Part shown: one piece after another, positions 34,370 to 46,200 of the stretch
Position numbering within the stretch: position 1 is the stretch's first letter
How the letters are laid out: each line of letters begins with the position of its first letter
Source: Anastrepha obliqua
Taxonomy: Eukaryota > Arthropoda > Insecta > Diptera > Tephritidae
Length of the DNA stretch: 64,000 bases
Assembly: GCF_027943255.1 (NCBI RefSeq)
Contig: NC_072896.1
Coordinates: 8,928,001-8,992,000 of the forward strand
Direction of reading: 5' to 3'
Position numbers and translations under genes: made by a program
The notes under the pieces: model-generated
The model's database searches: none
What the model saw: the letters and a program-made list of their open reading frames with translations, nothing else
What the model was told of the DNA's origin: nothing

Positions 34370-34870
34370 CACTTAGGAACTAGCATTAACACCGATAACA
34401 ATGTCAGCTTTGATATCCAACGGAGAATTTCTCCTGCAAAGAAGTGCTACTTTGGACTAAGTAGGCGATTGAACACTAAAAGCCGCTCTCGACGAACAAA
34501 ATTAATACTTTATAAGTCTGTCATCAGGCTCGTCCTACCGTATGTCGTAGAGGCTTGAGCGTTAACAATATCCGATGAGGGATCACTTGGAGTCTTTGAG
34601 AGAAAGATTCTGCCGAAGATTTTTGAAACTTTGCACTTTTGCGACGGCGAGTAGCTTAAGAGATGGAACAATGGGTTGTATGAGCTTTACGACGCCATAG
34701 ACATAGTGGAGCGAATAAAGATACAGCGGCTTCGCTGACTACCTAGATCACGTCGTCTGAATGGATGCAAACGCTCCGGCTCTGAAAGTATTCGTTGAAG
34801 TACGAGCTGGTGGCAACAGAGGAAGAGGAACACTTTCAAGTATTACAACATTTATTTGGTAATAGTTCTA
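34370..34870 (+). mobile_element. RTE-clade retrotransposon, C-terminal RT fragment
   Basis: One frame gives LGTSINTDNNVSFDIQRRIS, then KCYFGLSRRLNTKSRSRRTK, LILYKSVIRLVLPYVVEA, SDEGSLGVFERKILPKIF and WNNGLYELYDAIDIVERIKI, interrupted by single stops. This is the RT thumb and C-terminal region of RTE-type elements. The same order appears in the fragments at 42363 and 61755. No 3' tail is visible. Confidence 0.8.
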
Positions 34871-35318
34871 AGAGCTGTTATGTTCTACTCCTTACTACAA
34901 TAACAGTTCCAAACTTCACTAAGGCAATAAAAGCTTAAGTGGCCTCAACTCTTTGCGCAATACTGTACCAATCCACACCACTGAAAGGATGCGTAAAAAT
35001 CGCGCAACAGAAGAAGCAAACAGTCCAGTTCCAGCATTTGAGAGGAAGTATTGTGAAACTAGAGGGAGGTTAGTCGCCCACATACATACATACATGCTGA
35101 AATTCTCGCACGTATGTGTGCGCTTGTTACGCTTGGGGGAAAATTGAATATTGTATGCAATTTCGTAAAACTTCCTCAATTTTATTATACGCAAATTCGA
35201 TTGAAAAATTAATGACCGTACTCACCAGCAAATAGCGTAGAGCCAAGAGCCTGGAGCAAGAGTGACCAGTCGCAGTCAGGTACACCATTGACATGTTGCA
35301 TGGGGGAGAATATAGCCC

Positions 35319-35365
<47 letters not shown>

Positions 35366-36420
35366 ATTGTCAATTGCCAGTGGCAAGAAAATGTAGCCAA
35401 CGTTTGACATGTTCATAAGAATTTTGCACACGAGGAGGCAACTCGTATTGATAGGTTGTATTTGTTTTCTGTATCTGTTTTTCCCCAAATAAACATTTGC
35501 GCGCAATAAATTGTGTATATTGGCAAAGCTTTTCATGGACTACTGCTGAATGGCAAACGAAAGCGTTGCGTTCTTCACTACTAGGCGCCACTAATTTCGG
35601 TCTTCGGTTAGAAGGGAGTTAAAACTAGATTTAAGAGTAGATCGAAGGGTTTTACTCTAAGCTCGTTTAAGGGTTCCAAGAGTTTTAAAAAAAGTTCGTA
35701 TTTTACTGAAAAATGGATCACATACGAGAACAACAGTTAAGGAAGATTATTGTAAGCTGGTGCAAATGATCGCCGAGCCCGAATCAACGTCCCAAGGGGT
35801 TTTTCTGTATGCCTTCTGAGGTTTGACGGAAAGCATCCACAGTGAGCTGCTTCAAGGAACCAAACATACAGTGTCAACCCCTTCTAATTGACCCTATAGA
35901 GATACGCAATCGATCAGTAAGGGCTAGTATTGGCGATTAAAAATGTTCCATCAGGCATCAGAAGCTCCGAGAGCCTACATGGAAGATCATGTGGCAACTA
36001 CTACATTGCCTGGATCCGAAACTATGCCTATGCAATTGTAATTTTCGCAAGCGTTAGAAAAATATTCTTGATGCTGCAGAATTTACTTCAAGTGAGACTT
36101 GTGAAAGAAAGCCTCAAATTCCAATAAGAATGAAGACTCCTACAATCGCAGAACTAAAAAATTTCCTTCAAAATACTCGAAGCAATCGAATAGAAAGGCG
36201 TATATTTATATTTGATTGAAACTGTTAAAGGTTTTCTGCATGAAGAAAAAAAGGTCTTAAATGACTTAGCTCTGACCTTTCAGATACATATAGATATTTA
36301 CTCCACCAGGCGTTCGAGAGTGTGGTTAAAAATGGACTTTTAGTCTCAAAATTAATCACCATACCAGAAGATATTTCACACTTCTGAGCTAGGCAGCTAT
36401 AGCACAAAAACTTGCAAGTA
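34871..36420. other. No gene seen; contains a 45-bp poly(A)
   Basis: The complementary open frames at 34919-35194 and 34953-35147 have no known domain. From 35640 to 36230 the sequence is less AT-rich, perhaps an old transposon, but I recognise no motif. Confidence 0.4.
35320..35364 (+). repeat. Uninterrupted poly(A)45
   Basis: 45 consecutive A residues after GGGGGAGAATATAGCCCC. The length and purity suggest a recent retroposon tail on the plus strand or a young homopolymer. I could not identify a retroposed body upstream. Confidence 0.9.
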
Positions 36421-37060
36421 ATGGAGCGCTACACTCGCAAAGATCGTTGAATAATTGTGTCGAATCAACCAGACGATGGGGCATACAATTGAGCATCACC
36501 AGACAGGCCCTACAGAGAATTTTAGTGAAACCCTTAAAATTATCCCCACTCAAAGTGCAAACAGTGCATCAGTTAATGCCTGCTGACCGTCAGTCGCTTG
36601 TGAATTAGTGACAAGCCATCTCAATCTCAAGAGGACGATTTTGTATCGAAGGCGAAAGCTACAGAGTCGTGATAAGCGATTTCTTGCTATCGCAATTTGA
36701 TGAGCGGGACATGTATTTTTAACAAGACGGTACAACCACACACAAAGCACGGGTCGCGATGGATGGTCGCGTTTTCTGCTTGCTTAATCTTCCATTTTGG
36801 CGATTTGGCATAGCCAACAAGATCGCTGAATTTAACCATTCCAGACATATTTCTTTACAGCTACTTGAAGTCGCGGGCTTATGCCAACAAGTCTCAGATT
36901 CTCGCAGTCCTTAAGGAGAACATTCGAAAGGAAAGCGAGTAGATATCACCGGATATCTTGCAGCAAGTCATGGAAAATGCGATGAAATGGGCGCAAATGT
37001 GTAGCGACTCTGGCGACAGCTACTTGATGGATATCATGCATTTATTCCACTTAGCAAAAA
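36421..37060 (+). mobile_element. Decayed DD41D-type Tc1/mariner transposon, internally deleted
   Basis: The ATG at 36421 starts MERYTRKDR, a DNA-binding N-terminus typical of these elements, and frames break soon after. From about 36665 the C-terminal half is recognisable across frames: VISDFLLSQFDERDMYF, then FQQDGTTTHKARVAMD-type text in a frame with one stop, YLKSRAYANKSQILAVLKEN, and ISPDILQQVMENAMKWAQMC. The central domain with the first Asp is absent and the third-Asp region is corrupted. Confidence 0.75.
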
Positions 37061-37202
37061 AAAGTATCTCAAAAGTAAATACTGAGCAGGGTATTGCTGA
37101 TTTGAATGGGGTTGAAGTCGAAATCGAATAGCCGTTGAATTCAGCAGTGGAGAATCAGCTTTTGAATTCAACTATGCAAAATTCGAGGCCAGAATAAAGT
37201 TA

Positions 37203-38783
37203 TGCAAGGTGAGTTTCAAAATAAATAAACAAGAATGGCGTCATGAAAATATTTTTGATGGTGCCAACTTTTCAATGAGTTAGTTCGTTGGAAGTTACAT
37301 CTCTAGCCGACTTTCAGTGGAAGCTTGGTGACATTCAGTTCAGTGGAAGCGAAGTTATTGCTTCTAAGGTGTCAGTGTGTTTGTGTCACCAGTACAAAAA
37401 TGAGTTTCGAACAAACAGCTAATATCAAATTTTATTTAAAATCGGTAAAACGTTTACCGAAATATTTGAATTTATGAAAAAAGCTTATGGCGATGATTAT
37501 CTATCTCGTGCTAGAGTTCATGAGTAGTTTACACGCTTCAGAGATGGTTGTGAGGACATAAATAACAATGAACATACGCGCCGCCCAAAGTCAGTAATCA
37601 CAGAAAAAGAAAAAAAAAATAAAATAAATAATTGGCGCGTACACTTCTGTTAGGTGTTTGGCCGAGCTCCTCCTCCTATTTGTGGTGTGCGTCTTGATGT
37701 TGTTCCACAAATGGAGGTACCTACAGTTTCAAGCCGACTCCGAACGGCAGATATTTTTATGAGGAGCTTTTTCATGGCAGAAATACACTCGGAGGTTTGC
37801 CATTGCCTGCCGAGAGACGACCGCTATTAGAAAAATGTTTTTATTAATTTTACTTTCACCAAGATTCGAACCAACGACCTCTCTGTGAATTCCGAATGGT
37901 ACTCACGCACCAACCCATTCGGCTACGGCGGCCAGTAATCACCGAAAACTCCATCGAAATTGTTAGTAAATTTATCAAAAAAGAACCGAAATCATCTTTG
38001 AAACTCATGGAATCGGAGTTGAATATCACCAAAACATCGATTTGTCGCATTTTAACTGATCATTTGCGCTTGCACGTTTCATTCCGCACAAATTAACTGA
38101 GAATTAAAAATTGCTCAGAATTCAACATTCGAAAGACCTCATTAAAGAGGCGAGAAAAGACGAGAACTTCCTTTACAACATTGTAACTGGTGATGAAACG
38201 TGGTATTTCTAATACGAACCTGAAAGTAAGCGTTCAAATGCTGAATAGAAGGCCCCAGACGAGCCACCACCCAAAAAATCGCGTTTGGAGAAGTCAAAAA
38301 TCAAGTCGATGCTCATTTGTTTTTACGATTCCAAGGGAATTATCCACAAGAAGTTCGTGCCAACGGGCCAAACTATCAATGCAATTTTCTATCTTGGCGT
38401 GTTGAAGCGTTTGTTGCATCGCATTCGTCGAAGTCGCCCTGAATACCGCGAAGGAGGAAGCAGGCGCTTATTGCAAGATAATGCACGATCTCATCGATCC
38501 ACTCTTGTGACCGATTTTTTGACTAGAAATCTCATTTTAAATATCCAGTACTCACCGCATTCGCCTGATATGGCGCCCTCTAACTTCCACTATCCATCCT
38601 GAAGGACGTTCCGGATTCCGGTCAATGACCTGAAACACTCCTTCGAAAAGCTTTCAGATCGCGCAAAACAATAAGCGAGGCCAGAATAGACTGTTTTGAA
38701 TAAATAAACTTGAAGTTTTCAAAACAAAGCTCCTGTCGTTTCTATTTTAGCTCAGTCCTGTTTATTTTGGACTTCACCTTGTG
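37203..38783 (+). mobile_element. Mariner (D34D) with TIRs and TA duplication, interrupted by a SINE
   Basis: TA (37201-37202) precedes TGCAAGGTGAGTTTCAAAAT, and the right end reads, as reverse complement, CACAAGGTGAAGTCCAAAAT, then TA (38784-38785). Without the SINE the element is about 1.25 kb, the usual mariner size. The transposase starts at 37400 (MSFEQTANIKFYLKS), shifts frame, and continues TFTEIFEFMKKAYGDDYL and FRDGCEDINNNEHTRRPKS. The SINE follows, then ENSIEIVSKFIKKEPKSSLK. VTGDETWYF holds the first Asp and LLQDNARSHRS the second. The third catalytic residue is Asn (MAPSNFH) at the D34 spacing. Frameshifts near 37450, 38095, 38215 and elsewhere make it inactive. Confidence 0.9.
37605..37933 (-). 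mobile_element. tRNA-derived SINE, full-length, nested in mariner
   Basis: Minus-strand copy about 329 bp long, near-identical in layout to 51257-51586. The head, at the right end, reads GGCCGCCGTAGCCGAATGGG on the minus strand. The B-box-like GGTTCGAATCTTGG lies about 55 bp further in, and the body runs to a GCGCCAATTATTTATTTTAT tail at 37605-37640. Flanks AGTAATCACAGA (37593-37604) and AGTAATCACCGA (37934-37945) form a 12-bp target duplication with one mismatch, made from mariner coding sequence. The insertion is therefore younger than the mariner. Confidence 0.88.
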
Positions 38784-38785
38784 TA

Positions 38786-39586
38786 TCGAACGATGCTACA
38801 ATCTGCTCCAAGAAGTCGTTGACCAATGCTGGTCAGTCTCAAATGCATGGTATTTTGCATGGGATCAATGATGTGTATAATTCGTTGTTTGTATACAAAT
38901 ACGGGATTTTTATCACATTGCTTACATTTTTTGCGTGGATCTGCTAAAATAAATATTTTGTGAAAACAAGTCGATTTTCAATTTGATTTTCAGTGATATG
39001 ATGAAAATTTGTAGCGGAAAACAGCAGAGTAAATCCAGGATATGCCCAAACTTGCGTGGATTCTGCTGGATTCAGTTAGGTTGGGTACATTTTTGGGCAA
39101 TATTTTATTTACTATTTTATTTTTTGGCATTCACTATCGAGTGGTTTATTTCTGGGCTCATCATGCACCCCTCTTCTCTGTTCATCAGTGCCAATGGCTC
39201 GATTTTTTACCATCTTCAAATTATTTGGCGTGATTATTTCAGAACTCAAGAAACGGGAGGACAATTCAACAAAACAGGCTTTAATAACAGAAATATTTTC
39301 CTTCATCAATTTAAACTGATTTTATGTAGTGTATAAGTAAAAGGAAGTAACCAAAAAAATGTAATTTGTCAGGTTTTCTAGGCCATTTTTTCACAATTTT
39401 TCTTGTACCTATTTGGCTCTTTGTTACGAAGATATTTTTGCTCTATAAATCAGCAGCTTAACAAATTATCATCTGTCTCTTGATGTTTAGTCCTATTCTT
39501 CCCGTTTGACTAAAACTACACCAATGGTTACAAAAGAAGTTTCACGTAAATCTGTATGGACAGGTAGAAGCTAAAAACTTCAAATA
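38786..39586. other. No gene seen
   Basis: Open frames at 38983-39336 are hydrophobic and AT-rich, without known domains. Confidence 0.45.
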
Positions 39587-40800
39587 TAAGGTTGTCAAAA
39601 AAGTCTTGCGGTATTTTTATTGAATTTTCAATTGTTCATAAAATTGGTTATAATAATGCGATTTAAGTCAAATATGCGCCGGTTTGTTCGATGACGAGTT
39701 CCCAACGAGATGTCAACTTCATAATGCCCCTCTTATAGAAGCTCGCTTCCCTATTGTAAAAAAACTCGGAGAGCCAATTTTCACAGGACTCTCTTGTGGA
39801 CAACTTCCGACTACCAAGCTCGTTCGCCATGGACATAAATAGGTGGTAATCACTTGGTGCGAGATCCGGACTATACGGTGGATGCAAAAGAACCTCCCAT
39901 CCGAGCTCCCGGAGCTTCTGGCGCGTCACCAAAGATGTGTGTGGCCTGGCGTTGTCCTGATGGAAGACAATTCGGCCTCTGTTGATCAAAGATGGCCTCT
40001 TCTGCATGAGTGCTGCATTCAAGCAGTACAGGTCCGAATTGAGCGTTTGGCCATAGGGGAGCAGCTTATAGTGGATGATTCCCTGCCAATCCCACCAAAC
40101 ACACAGAAGAACCGTCCTGGCCGTCAATCCAGGCTTGGCCACCGTCTGGGCATCTTCACCGCTTTTCGACCTCGACCGTTTGCACTTCACGTTGTCGTAA
40201 GTGACCCACTTTTCATCGCCAGTCACCATCCGCTTCAAAAACGGGTCGATTTTGTTGCGATTCAGAAGCGATTCGCATGCATCCATACGGGCAAAAATGT
40301 TTTTTTTTGCGTGAAGTCGTGTGGCACCCATACATCGAGCTTCTTTTTGAATCCAAGCTTCTTCAAATGGCTTATAACGGTTTGATGACTCATGCCCAGC
40401 TCTTGGCCGATGCTACGGCTGTTACTATGCCGGTCTCTTTCGATCAATTCAGCGATTTTATCGCAATTTTCGACGACAGGCCTTCCGGACCGTGGCGCAT
40501 CTTCGATCACCTCTGCACCAGAACGAAAAGGTTGAAACCATCGTTGTGCGGTGGAAATGGAAACTGTATCGGGTCCATAAACTGCACAAATTTTATTGGC
40601 AGCATGAGATGCATTTTTGCCTTTATCGTAGTAGTACTGTAAAATATGCCGTATTTTCTCTTTATTTTGCTTATATGAATGACATAAAATAATCTAATTA
40701 ATTAAAACCATAGTAGAACCACGAAATCTCATAATCCAACTTAAATTATAATATAAAGAAATTAGCAAAATAAAATCGGAAAGTCAACCGGGGGACTAAT
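39587..40800 (-). mobile_element. Mariner (irritans-like, D34D), nearly complete transposase
   Basis: The minus-strand N-terminus begins near 40690 (EKIRHILQYYYDKGKNASHA, then SISTAQRWFQPFRSGAEVIE) and continues through SGRPVVENCDKIAELIERDR, MSHQTVISHLKKLGFKKKLD and VWVPHDF. A frameshift near 40310 leads into the 222-residue frame 39663-40331. This holds all three catalytic residues, VTGDEKWVTY, FHQDNARPHTSL and LAPSDYHLF, with 34 residues between the second and third Asp. It ends LVIEQTGAYLT. The left TIR begins near 39587 (GGTTGTCAAAAAAGTCTTGC). The right TIR is decayed or lost; 40776-40795 has only a weak match. No in-frame ATG was found for the first block. Confidence 0.88.
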
Positions 40801-41227
40801 ACTAAAAGGGAAGGTTAAAGGTGCAAAGATATGTATCTAACATTTAAGGGCATATTATTTCATATTTGAAAATATAAATAAGTTATTGCTTACCTTCCTG
40901 GCGCTACGTTTGTGGAGTAAGTTGTCAAAAATTCTGAAAGTAAAAGAATAAAACCGTTTCAAAAAATTTAAACATTCATACTTTTTTCAAAATTTTAAAA
41001 GAATAACCAATAATTGATGAATTTGATGAATGCAGAAAGATGGTAAATATTTCAAAGTTTTATAGAAAGAAAATTGTACTCAAATCGGAAGAGGAATTTC
41101 TGATTTGTTGCAGTTTGAAAATTAATTTTATGATTTTTGAACAAATTTAGGCTTATAGACACGCCCCTTTTGTATGTTTATGCAAGCCTTTCAACAGACA
41201 TTAGCCTTAAGATTACACAAATATCAA

Positions 41228-42362
41228 GTCAGTCCATAAGTTCGTGCGTTTTTTAAAGGAGGTTTCAAAATTAATAAAAAAGATGTTTAAAGTTTTTATT
41301 AATCAAGAATATATTTTCCTTCATTATTTACAATGTCTTTCCGACTTTTAGGCAAATTTTTAATTCCTTGTCTCAAAAAAATGTTCGTCCTTGGAGCCAA
41401 AATGCGCTTCGATATCCCTTTTTATAGCTTCTTTTGAGGAGTAGTTCTTCTTACTCATATGGGATTGAAGTCCCCGGAAAAGGTGATAATCACAAGCTGC
41501 AATATGCGGAGAGTATGGTCGATGCGGCAATAGCTCCTATCCGAGCTCGTTCAGCTTGCCTAATGTTTGCCTTGCGGTATGAGGTCTTGCGTTGTCGTGG
41601 TGAAACAAAACATTGCGTCTATTCAATAAAGACGGTCGGTTTTTTGTTAAGTGGCTCATTCAGACTTGATACTGATGGGAATAATAATCAGCAGTTATCG
41701 TCTGGTTTGGTTCCGGAAGTTCATAATAAACAATACCAGCCATATCCCACCAAATAGACAGGAGAATCTTCTCGGGGTGAAGGCCATCTCTAGGGGTCGG
41801 TTCTGGCGAACAGGATTATTGTAAAGGACCCATTTTTTATCACTTGTAACTATGCGGTTCACAAAACTTTAATTTTGAAGTCATTGCAGCAGCTGAGAAC
41901 ACACATTCACTCTCTGCTCAAGGTTGGCGACGGAAAGTCTATGCGAAACCCATTTTCCTAGCTTTGAAACCTTTCCCAACTGAACCAGATGCCTGTGAAC
42001 TATTACATGCGATGAATTTAACCTCTGAGCTATCATATCGACTGTCAAATTTGGCTCAGCTTCCACGAGTTTGAGCAAGGTGTCGGAGTTAAAGACTTCA
42101 GGACGACCACCGCACGGGGCATTCTGCACGTCGCAGTTACCACTTCGGAGTTTCGACAACCACTTTTGGGCAGTCCTTACACTCATCCTTTAACTACCGG
42201 TATCCTCTCTGTGAACAGTGTTTATTTCTGCAGTAGCAGTTGTTGCATTTTTACCACTTTTATAAAAAAAAAAATTCAAAATATGCGTCTTATACGCGTT
42301 CGAAGATTCCATTTTATTTTTTAACAACTCGTGCTTCTATCCGCGATTAAAATCACTTGTTG
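41228..42362 (-). mobile_element. Mariner (D34D), decayed, 5' end truncated
   Basis: The transposase starts at the ATG at 42312 on the minus strand (MESSNAYKTHILNFFFYKSG), with a stop near 42190. Then comes the frame 41881-42186 (SVRTAQKWLSKLRSGNCDV, GGRPEVFNSDTLLKLVEAEP, KLGKWVSHRLSVANLEQRV). The first Asp lies in VTSDKKWVLYNN near 41840. The second is in FHHDNARPHTARQTLGKLNE near 41590, and the third in YSPHIAACDYHLF near 41500, with D34D spacing. The left end has a TIR-like AGTCCATAAGTTCGTGCG at 41230. No matching right TIR is found. The element abuts an RTE fragment at 42363. Confidence 0.82.
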
Positions 42363-43040
42363 AATACAAAGAGTCCTTGCGTCTCGGACAACACGTCATT
42401 GTTGGCAACCGCGAATTTGTAGCGGTGAAGGGTTTTGTTTATCTGGGAACCAGAGCTACAGCTAGAACGACGACAACCTAGAGATTAAACGAAGGGTAAC
42501 TCTTACCAATAAGTGTTACTTTGGGTTCAGTAGATAATTGAGAAATAGAACCCTCTCTCGAAAAACGAAAACAACGCTGTACAAAAGCCTAATCATCCCC
42601 GTTCTTGTATATGGCGCAGAAGCGTGGACGATGACGACAACTTAGAGGGAGTACTGGGAGCGTTCGAGAGAAAAATTCTCCTAAACATCTTTGGTCCGCC
42701 TCGCGTAGGCAAAAATTAGTTCCGTATCCGATGGAGCAGCGAGCTGTATGAGCCATACGAAGAGGTGGACGTGGTCAAGCGTATCAAAATACAACAGCTG
42801 TACTGGCTTGGCCATATCTCGAGGATGAGCGAAAGTGCTCCGGCACGGCAGTTCTTCGAGAGGGAACCCATTAGTGGACGACGAGTAGGAGGAAGACCTA
42901 ATCTTATATTGGGGGGATCAAGTGAGGCATAACCTGGCAGTAACCAACTGGCGCCAACAAGCAGCGAACTGAGATAGATGATGCAATGTTTTAGATTGGG
43001 CCAAAGCCGACATACGGTTGTAGTGCCACCTAAGTAAGTA
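42363..43040 (+). mobile_element. RTE-clade retrotransposon fragment
   Basis: It reads KESLRLGQHVIVGNREFVAV, KGFVYLGTRATART, and after frameshifts TCYFGFSR, then LSRKTKTTLYKSLIIPVLVY, GAEAWTM, with scattered remnants up to VTNWRQQAAN near 42960. It is the same RT C-terminal region as the fragment at 34370. The mariner at 41228-42362 directly adjoins its 5' end, so insertion of one next to or into the other is likely. Confidence 0.78.
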
Positions 43041-43049
43041 AACCGAAAT

Positions 43050-45403
43050 AAGATAAAAATGAAAATGTTCCACTAAAAATTTACAGCATTCAGTTAAACA
43101 AAAAAGTGGGTTTACCCAAATGACCAGAGGGCACCGAGTAAGAACTCAATTTAAGCCGTTTGGTGTTGTAAGAAAAATATTTGTGAGACCAAAAACTGGT
43201 TGACTCCCCTTGTGTTGTGCTGAACGCGGCAATATTTTGAAATCGGAGCTGATGTACCCTTAAAAAAAATCATGAAATATTAAATACCCAATTCAAAATT
43301 TCTGTGCACAAAAATTGCCCCCTTTTGTCTAGAAATGCTCATTTCAGTGTCCAGTGCAATAGCCAGCAGCAGCAGGTGTGCGCCAAAAAGAAGCAATAAC
43401 GGTGTGCTCATGATAAACATATGCACACACACATACGTACCTGCACATATCCTGCTTCACATACACAATACACATATAGACACACCCATACCAGTGTTGT
43501 ACCTTAAACGTTGCCAGGCGAGTATTTGGTTTTATTGGTCCAACGGTCGAGGACGACCAGCAGTTGGCCGAAAAGGACATGTGTGCTGTATGTCGCCGAT
43601 AAGGACATTTCCATGTAATCATGGATGAATAATTGGATTTTGAATCTCAGCTGGTGACTGAAATAGACACATGCTGGCACTTGGCTTCTGTTGAATTGCG
43701 CATACTTACTTACATACACAGATACACGTGGGCATGCCGTAATTGAAGGTATCTATTTGCGTTGGAGAAATGAGTACTATTGCATGTATTAGGCTTGCTT
43801 AAATTTGAGAAGACATTAATATTGAAAACCAAAAAAAAAAAAAAATATTAGCAACAGAAAGAAAATTATTTGAAAGTAGTAATGTGTGCGTATGCATGTG
43901 TATATGAGTTGGTCTCATATGTAAGCGATCAATTTTTGTGTGTTGTAATCTTTCATCCAAAAATTGATTAGTTACCATCCTTTCTCTTTAAATACGAATA
44001 TTGGTAGAATGATAGATTGATGTATTATTACATTGTATTGTCTGCTCTATTGTGAGATTGATGTGTAGCATAAATTTTGTTACAAAAAATTTGAATTCGA
44101 AGCGTATTCACATTGATGGCACTTGGCAATGGCTTGGTAAGCGAAAGAAAAGGTACAATTATTTAATCACAACAAATCCTTAAAATAATGCTGTGATTAC
44201 CATGAGCAACCTATTGTCAATTGGCTACTGAATGCGGGTAATACGATGAGTATAGTAAAATTTGAAGCCCAAGTTATCCCGGCTGTCATTCTTAGAACAT
44301 TTAGGGGATCTCTAGCTCTGGAGGTTAAAATTTATTATGGGGTGACTTATGTAGAGAGAAGGGAGAGAGGACAGAGCGGGAAAGGGGAAGTAGGCGAGAG
44401 AAGGGAGAGAGCATGGCAGGAGTAGCGAAATATCATCGAGAAAAAAGATGAAGTGAAAGAAAGAAGTGCCTGTTGATTACCTTTTAGTGGTAGTTTAGTT
44501 TATGTATCGAGCTCAGTGTTGCGCCCATTTGGTTTGTAGGCGCACGTCAAATCAACTATGGACTTCATACGCCTCATATGACAATTATGTGAGCGGACTC
44601 ATCAAGCCACGGTGCATCATGAACCTCTTATAAAGGAGCTTTCAAAAGTGTGGCCCAGTTGTCTGCAGTGAATAATGCTTAAGTGGTACCCTTTTTTCCT
44701 GTCGTCTTTGACATTTGCCAAGTACACAGATGCACAATTTTAAACGATAGAACAATGCGTTCCAATTATTCAAACTTATTATGAAAATTACCGATTTTTA
44801 ATGTGTTTAGGGATAGTCAGTAAAAAAAAATTAAATTTTCTTTGCTGTTTATTGAAGTATAATATCTTAAAATATTGTGTGAAAACTTCAACATTTAGCA
44901 AAACTATGTTTTTGAACTGGTGATCACTGTAACTTGAAAACCGCTTCGTAGATCTCAAGAAAATTTATACCGCTTTTGAAAAACATAAAAAACTCGTGCC
45001 TGATCAAAGAATTTTTTTTTTCTGAAATTTCGATTTTTTTATAACAATTAATTGTCGGGTTTTTATCCGAAAATCTGAAAAATATTTCCTGAGGCCGCCA
45101 TATTGTTAATTTTGAAAAAGCTTCGATCCGCACAAGATTATCTATTAATAAATGTAATTTTTCTTGTCCGATTGGTTTTAGCTGAATCTCCAAGGACTTG
45201 TGACGATCATCGCAACGGACTTCTGGAAAAACGGGCTCCACACAAACACAACCAATTTATACAATTATTAATTTTTTTTTAAATTTTGCTAAAGTTAAGT
45301 AGAAACATGATGTATTAATGCTATAATATATTTTAATTTTTGTAAAATAAAGTAATTGACTAGCAAAAAAAAAATTATTGAAAATCATCATTTTTTCAGG
45401 CCT
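43050..45403. other. No gene seen
   Basis: Contains CA-rich stretches (43420-43490), a purine-rich GAGAGAAGGGAGAG patch at 44350-44465 and AT-rich sequence. The open frames at 43335-43628 and 44924-45241 have no recognised domain. Confidence 0.45.
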
Positions 45404-45407
45404 TTAA

Positions 45408-46154
45408 GGGGGGAGTCTGCTTTAGAGTCTTCAAAAAATCGATTTTTTTTTTTTTTGCATAAATGTCTTCCCAAATTATCCAAGAATGTGTCCTCAAAAT
45501 TTCAGAAGCAAATTAAAAATATTTTGGGAGTTACAGAAGAAATTGTGAGCAAGCGTCGAGCAGGTATACGAGCGGCCCGATCGTTCGAAGTGCGATTTCT
45601 CGGTTTTTTATTTTTGCGATTTTTCCTAACTGAGGGGAAAGATAGGGAAAAAGTTAAACGTCCTATCGAAACGAGATAACATTGATTGTATTCGGAATTA
45701 AATTCTCTTCTACTTGAACCTTAAAAACCTTAAGAAAGTTATGATTAACCCACTTTTTAAACAATCTAAAGTGAATTTGTTTTTCCAAAAAAATGATTTT
45801 TTTTTTATTTTTTTAATTAGCGAATAATTGTTGAATTTCTCACTTTTTTTTAATTTTCTTGGTTTAACTAGAGCTATACTATACTAAAATAATTTTTTTT
45901 TGGGTTTTTGGTTTCTAATGAAAATTGCGACCTGCATCTTTCCTGCCGCTCGACACATGCACACTCGAGGCGCCTCGGCAAAATGCTTGTACCAGGCATA
46001 ATATGACATATATTTTAATGAAAAAATTTCAAAAGACTGCTAAAATATATAACAATAAAACTTGAAAGCTTCGTTTCAATCGAATCTTTGTTTCCTTCCC
46101 AAAAAAATCCACGAAAAAATCGATTTTCTGAAGCCTCTAAAGCAGGCTCCCCCT
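45408..46154 (+). mobile_element. Complete 747-bp TTAA-flanked MITE
   Basis: TTAA lies on both sides (45404-45407 and 46155-46158). Left terminus GGGGGGAGTCTGCTTTAGAG and right terminus (reverse complement) AGGGGGAGCCTGCTTTAGAG continue as an inverted repeat of about 45 bp through TTCARAAAATCGATTTTT. The left ~280 bp also match the copy at 1-250. Open frames inside are shared with that copy only where the repeat is shared and have no domain. TTAA duplication and TIRs suggest a non-autonomous piggyBac-like element; no transposase is present. Confidence 0.8.
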
Positions 46155-46200
46155 TTAAAACCGTGATTTTTTTATGGAAATAATCGTCAATGCATGAGTA

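Noticed and set aside
39843..40385. 180-residue plus-strand open frame
   Set aside because: Antisense shadow of the mariner transposase on the minus strand.
45356..45679. 107-residue open frame, with a related 67-residue frame at 3-206
   Set aside because: Lies inside the TTAA-flanked MITE. Similarity between the two frames is explained by the shared repeat, and there is no domain or start context.
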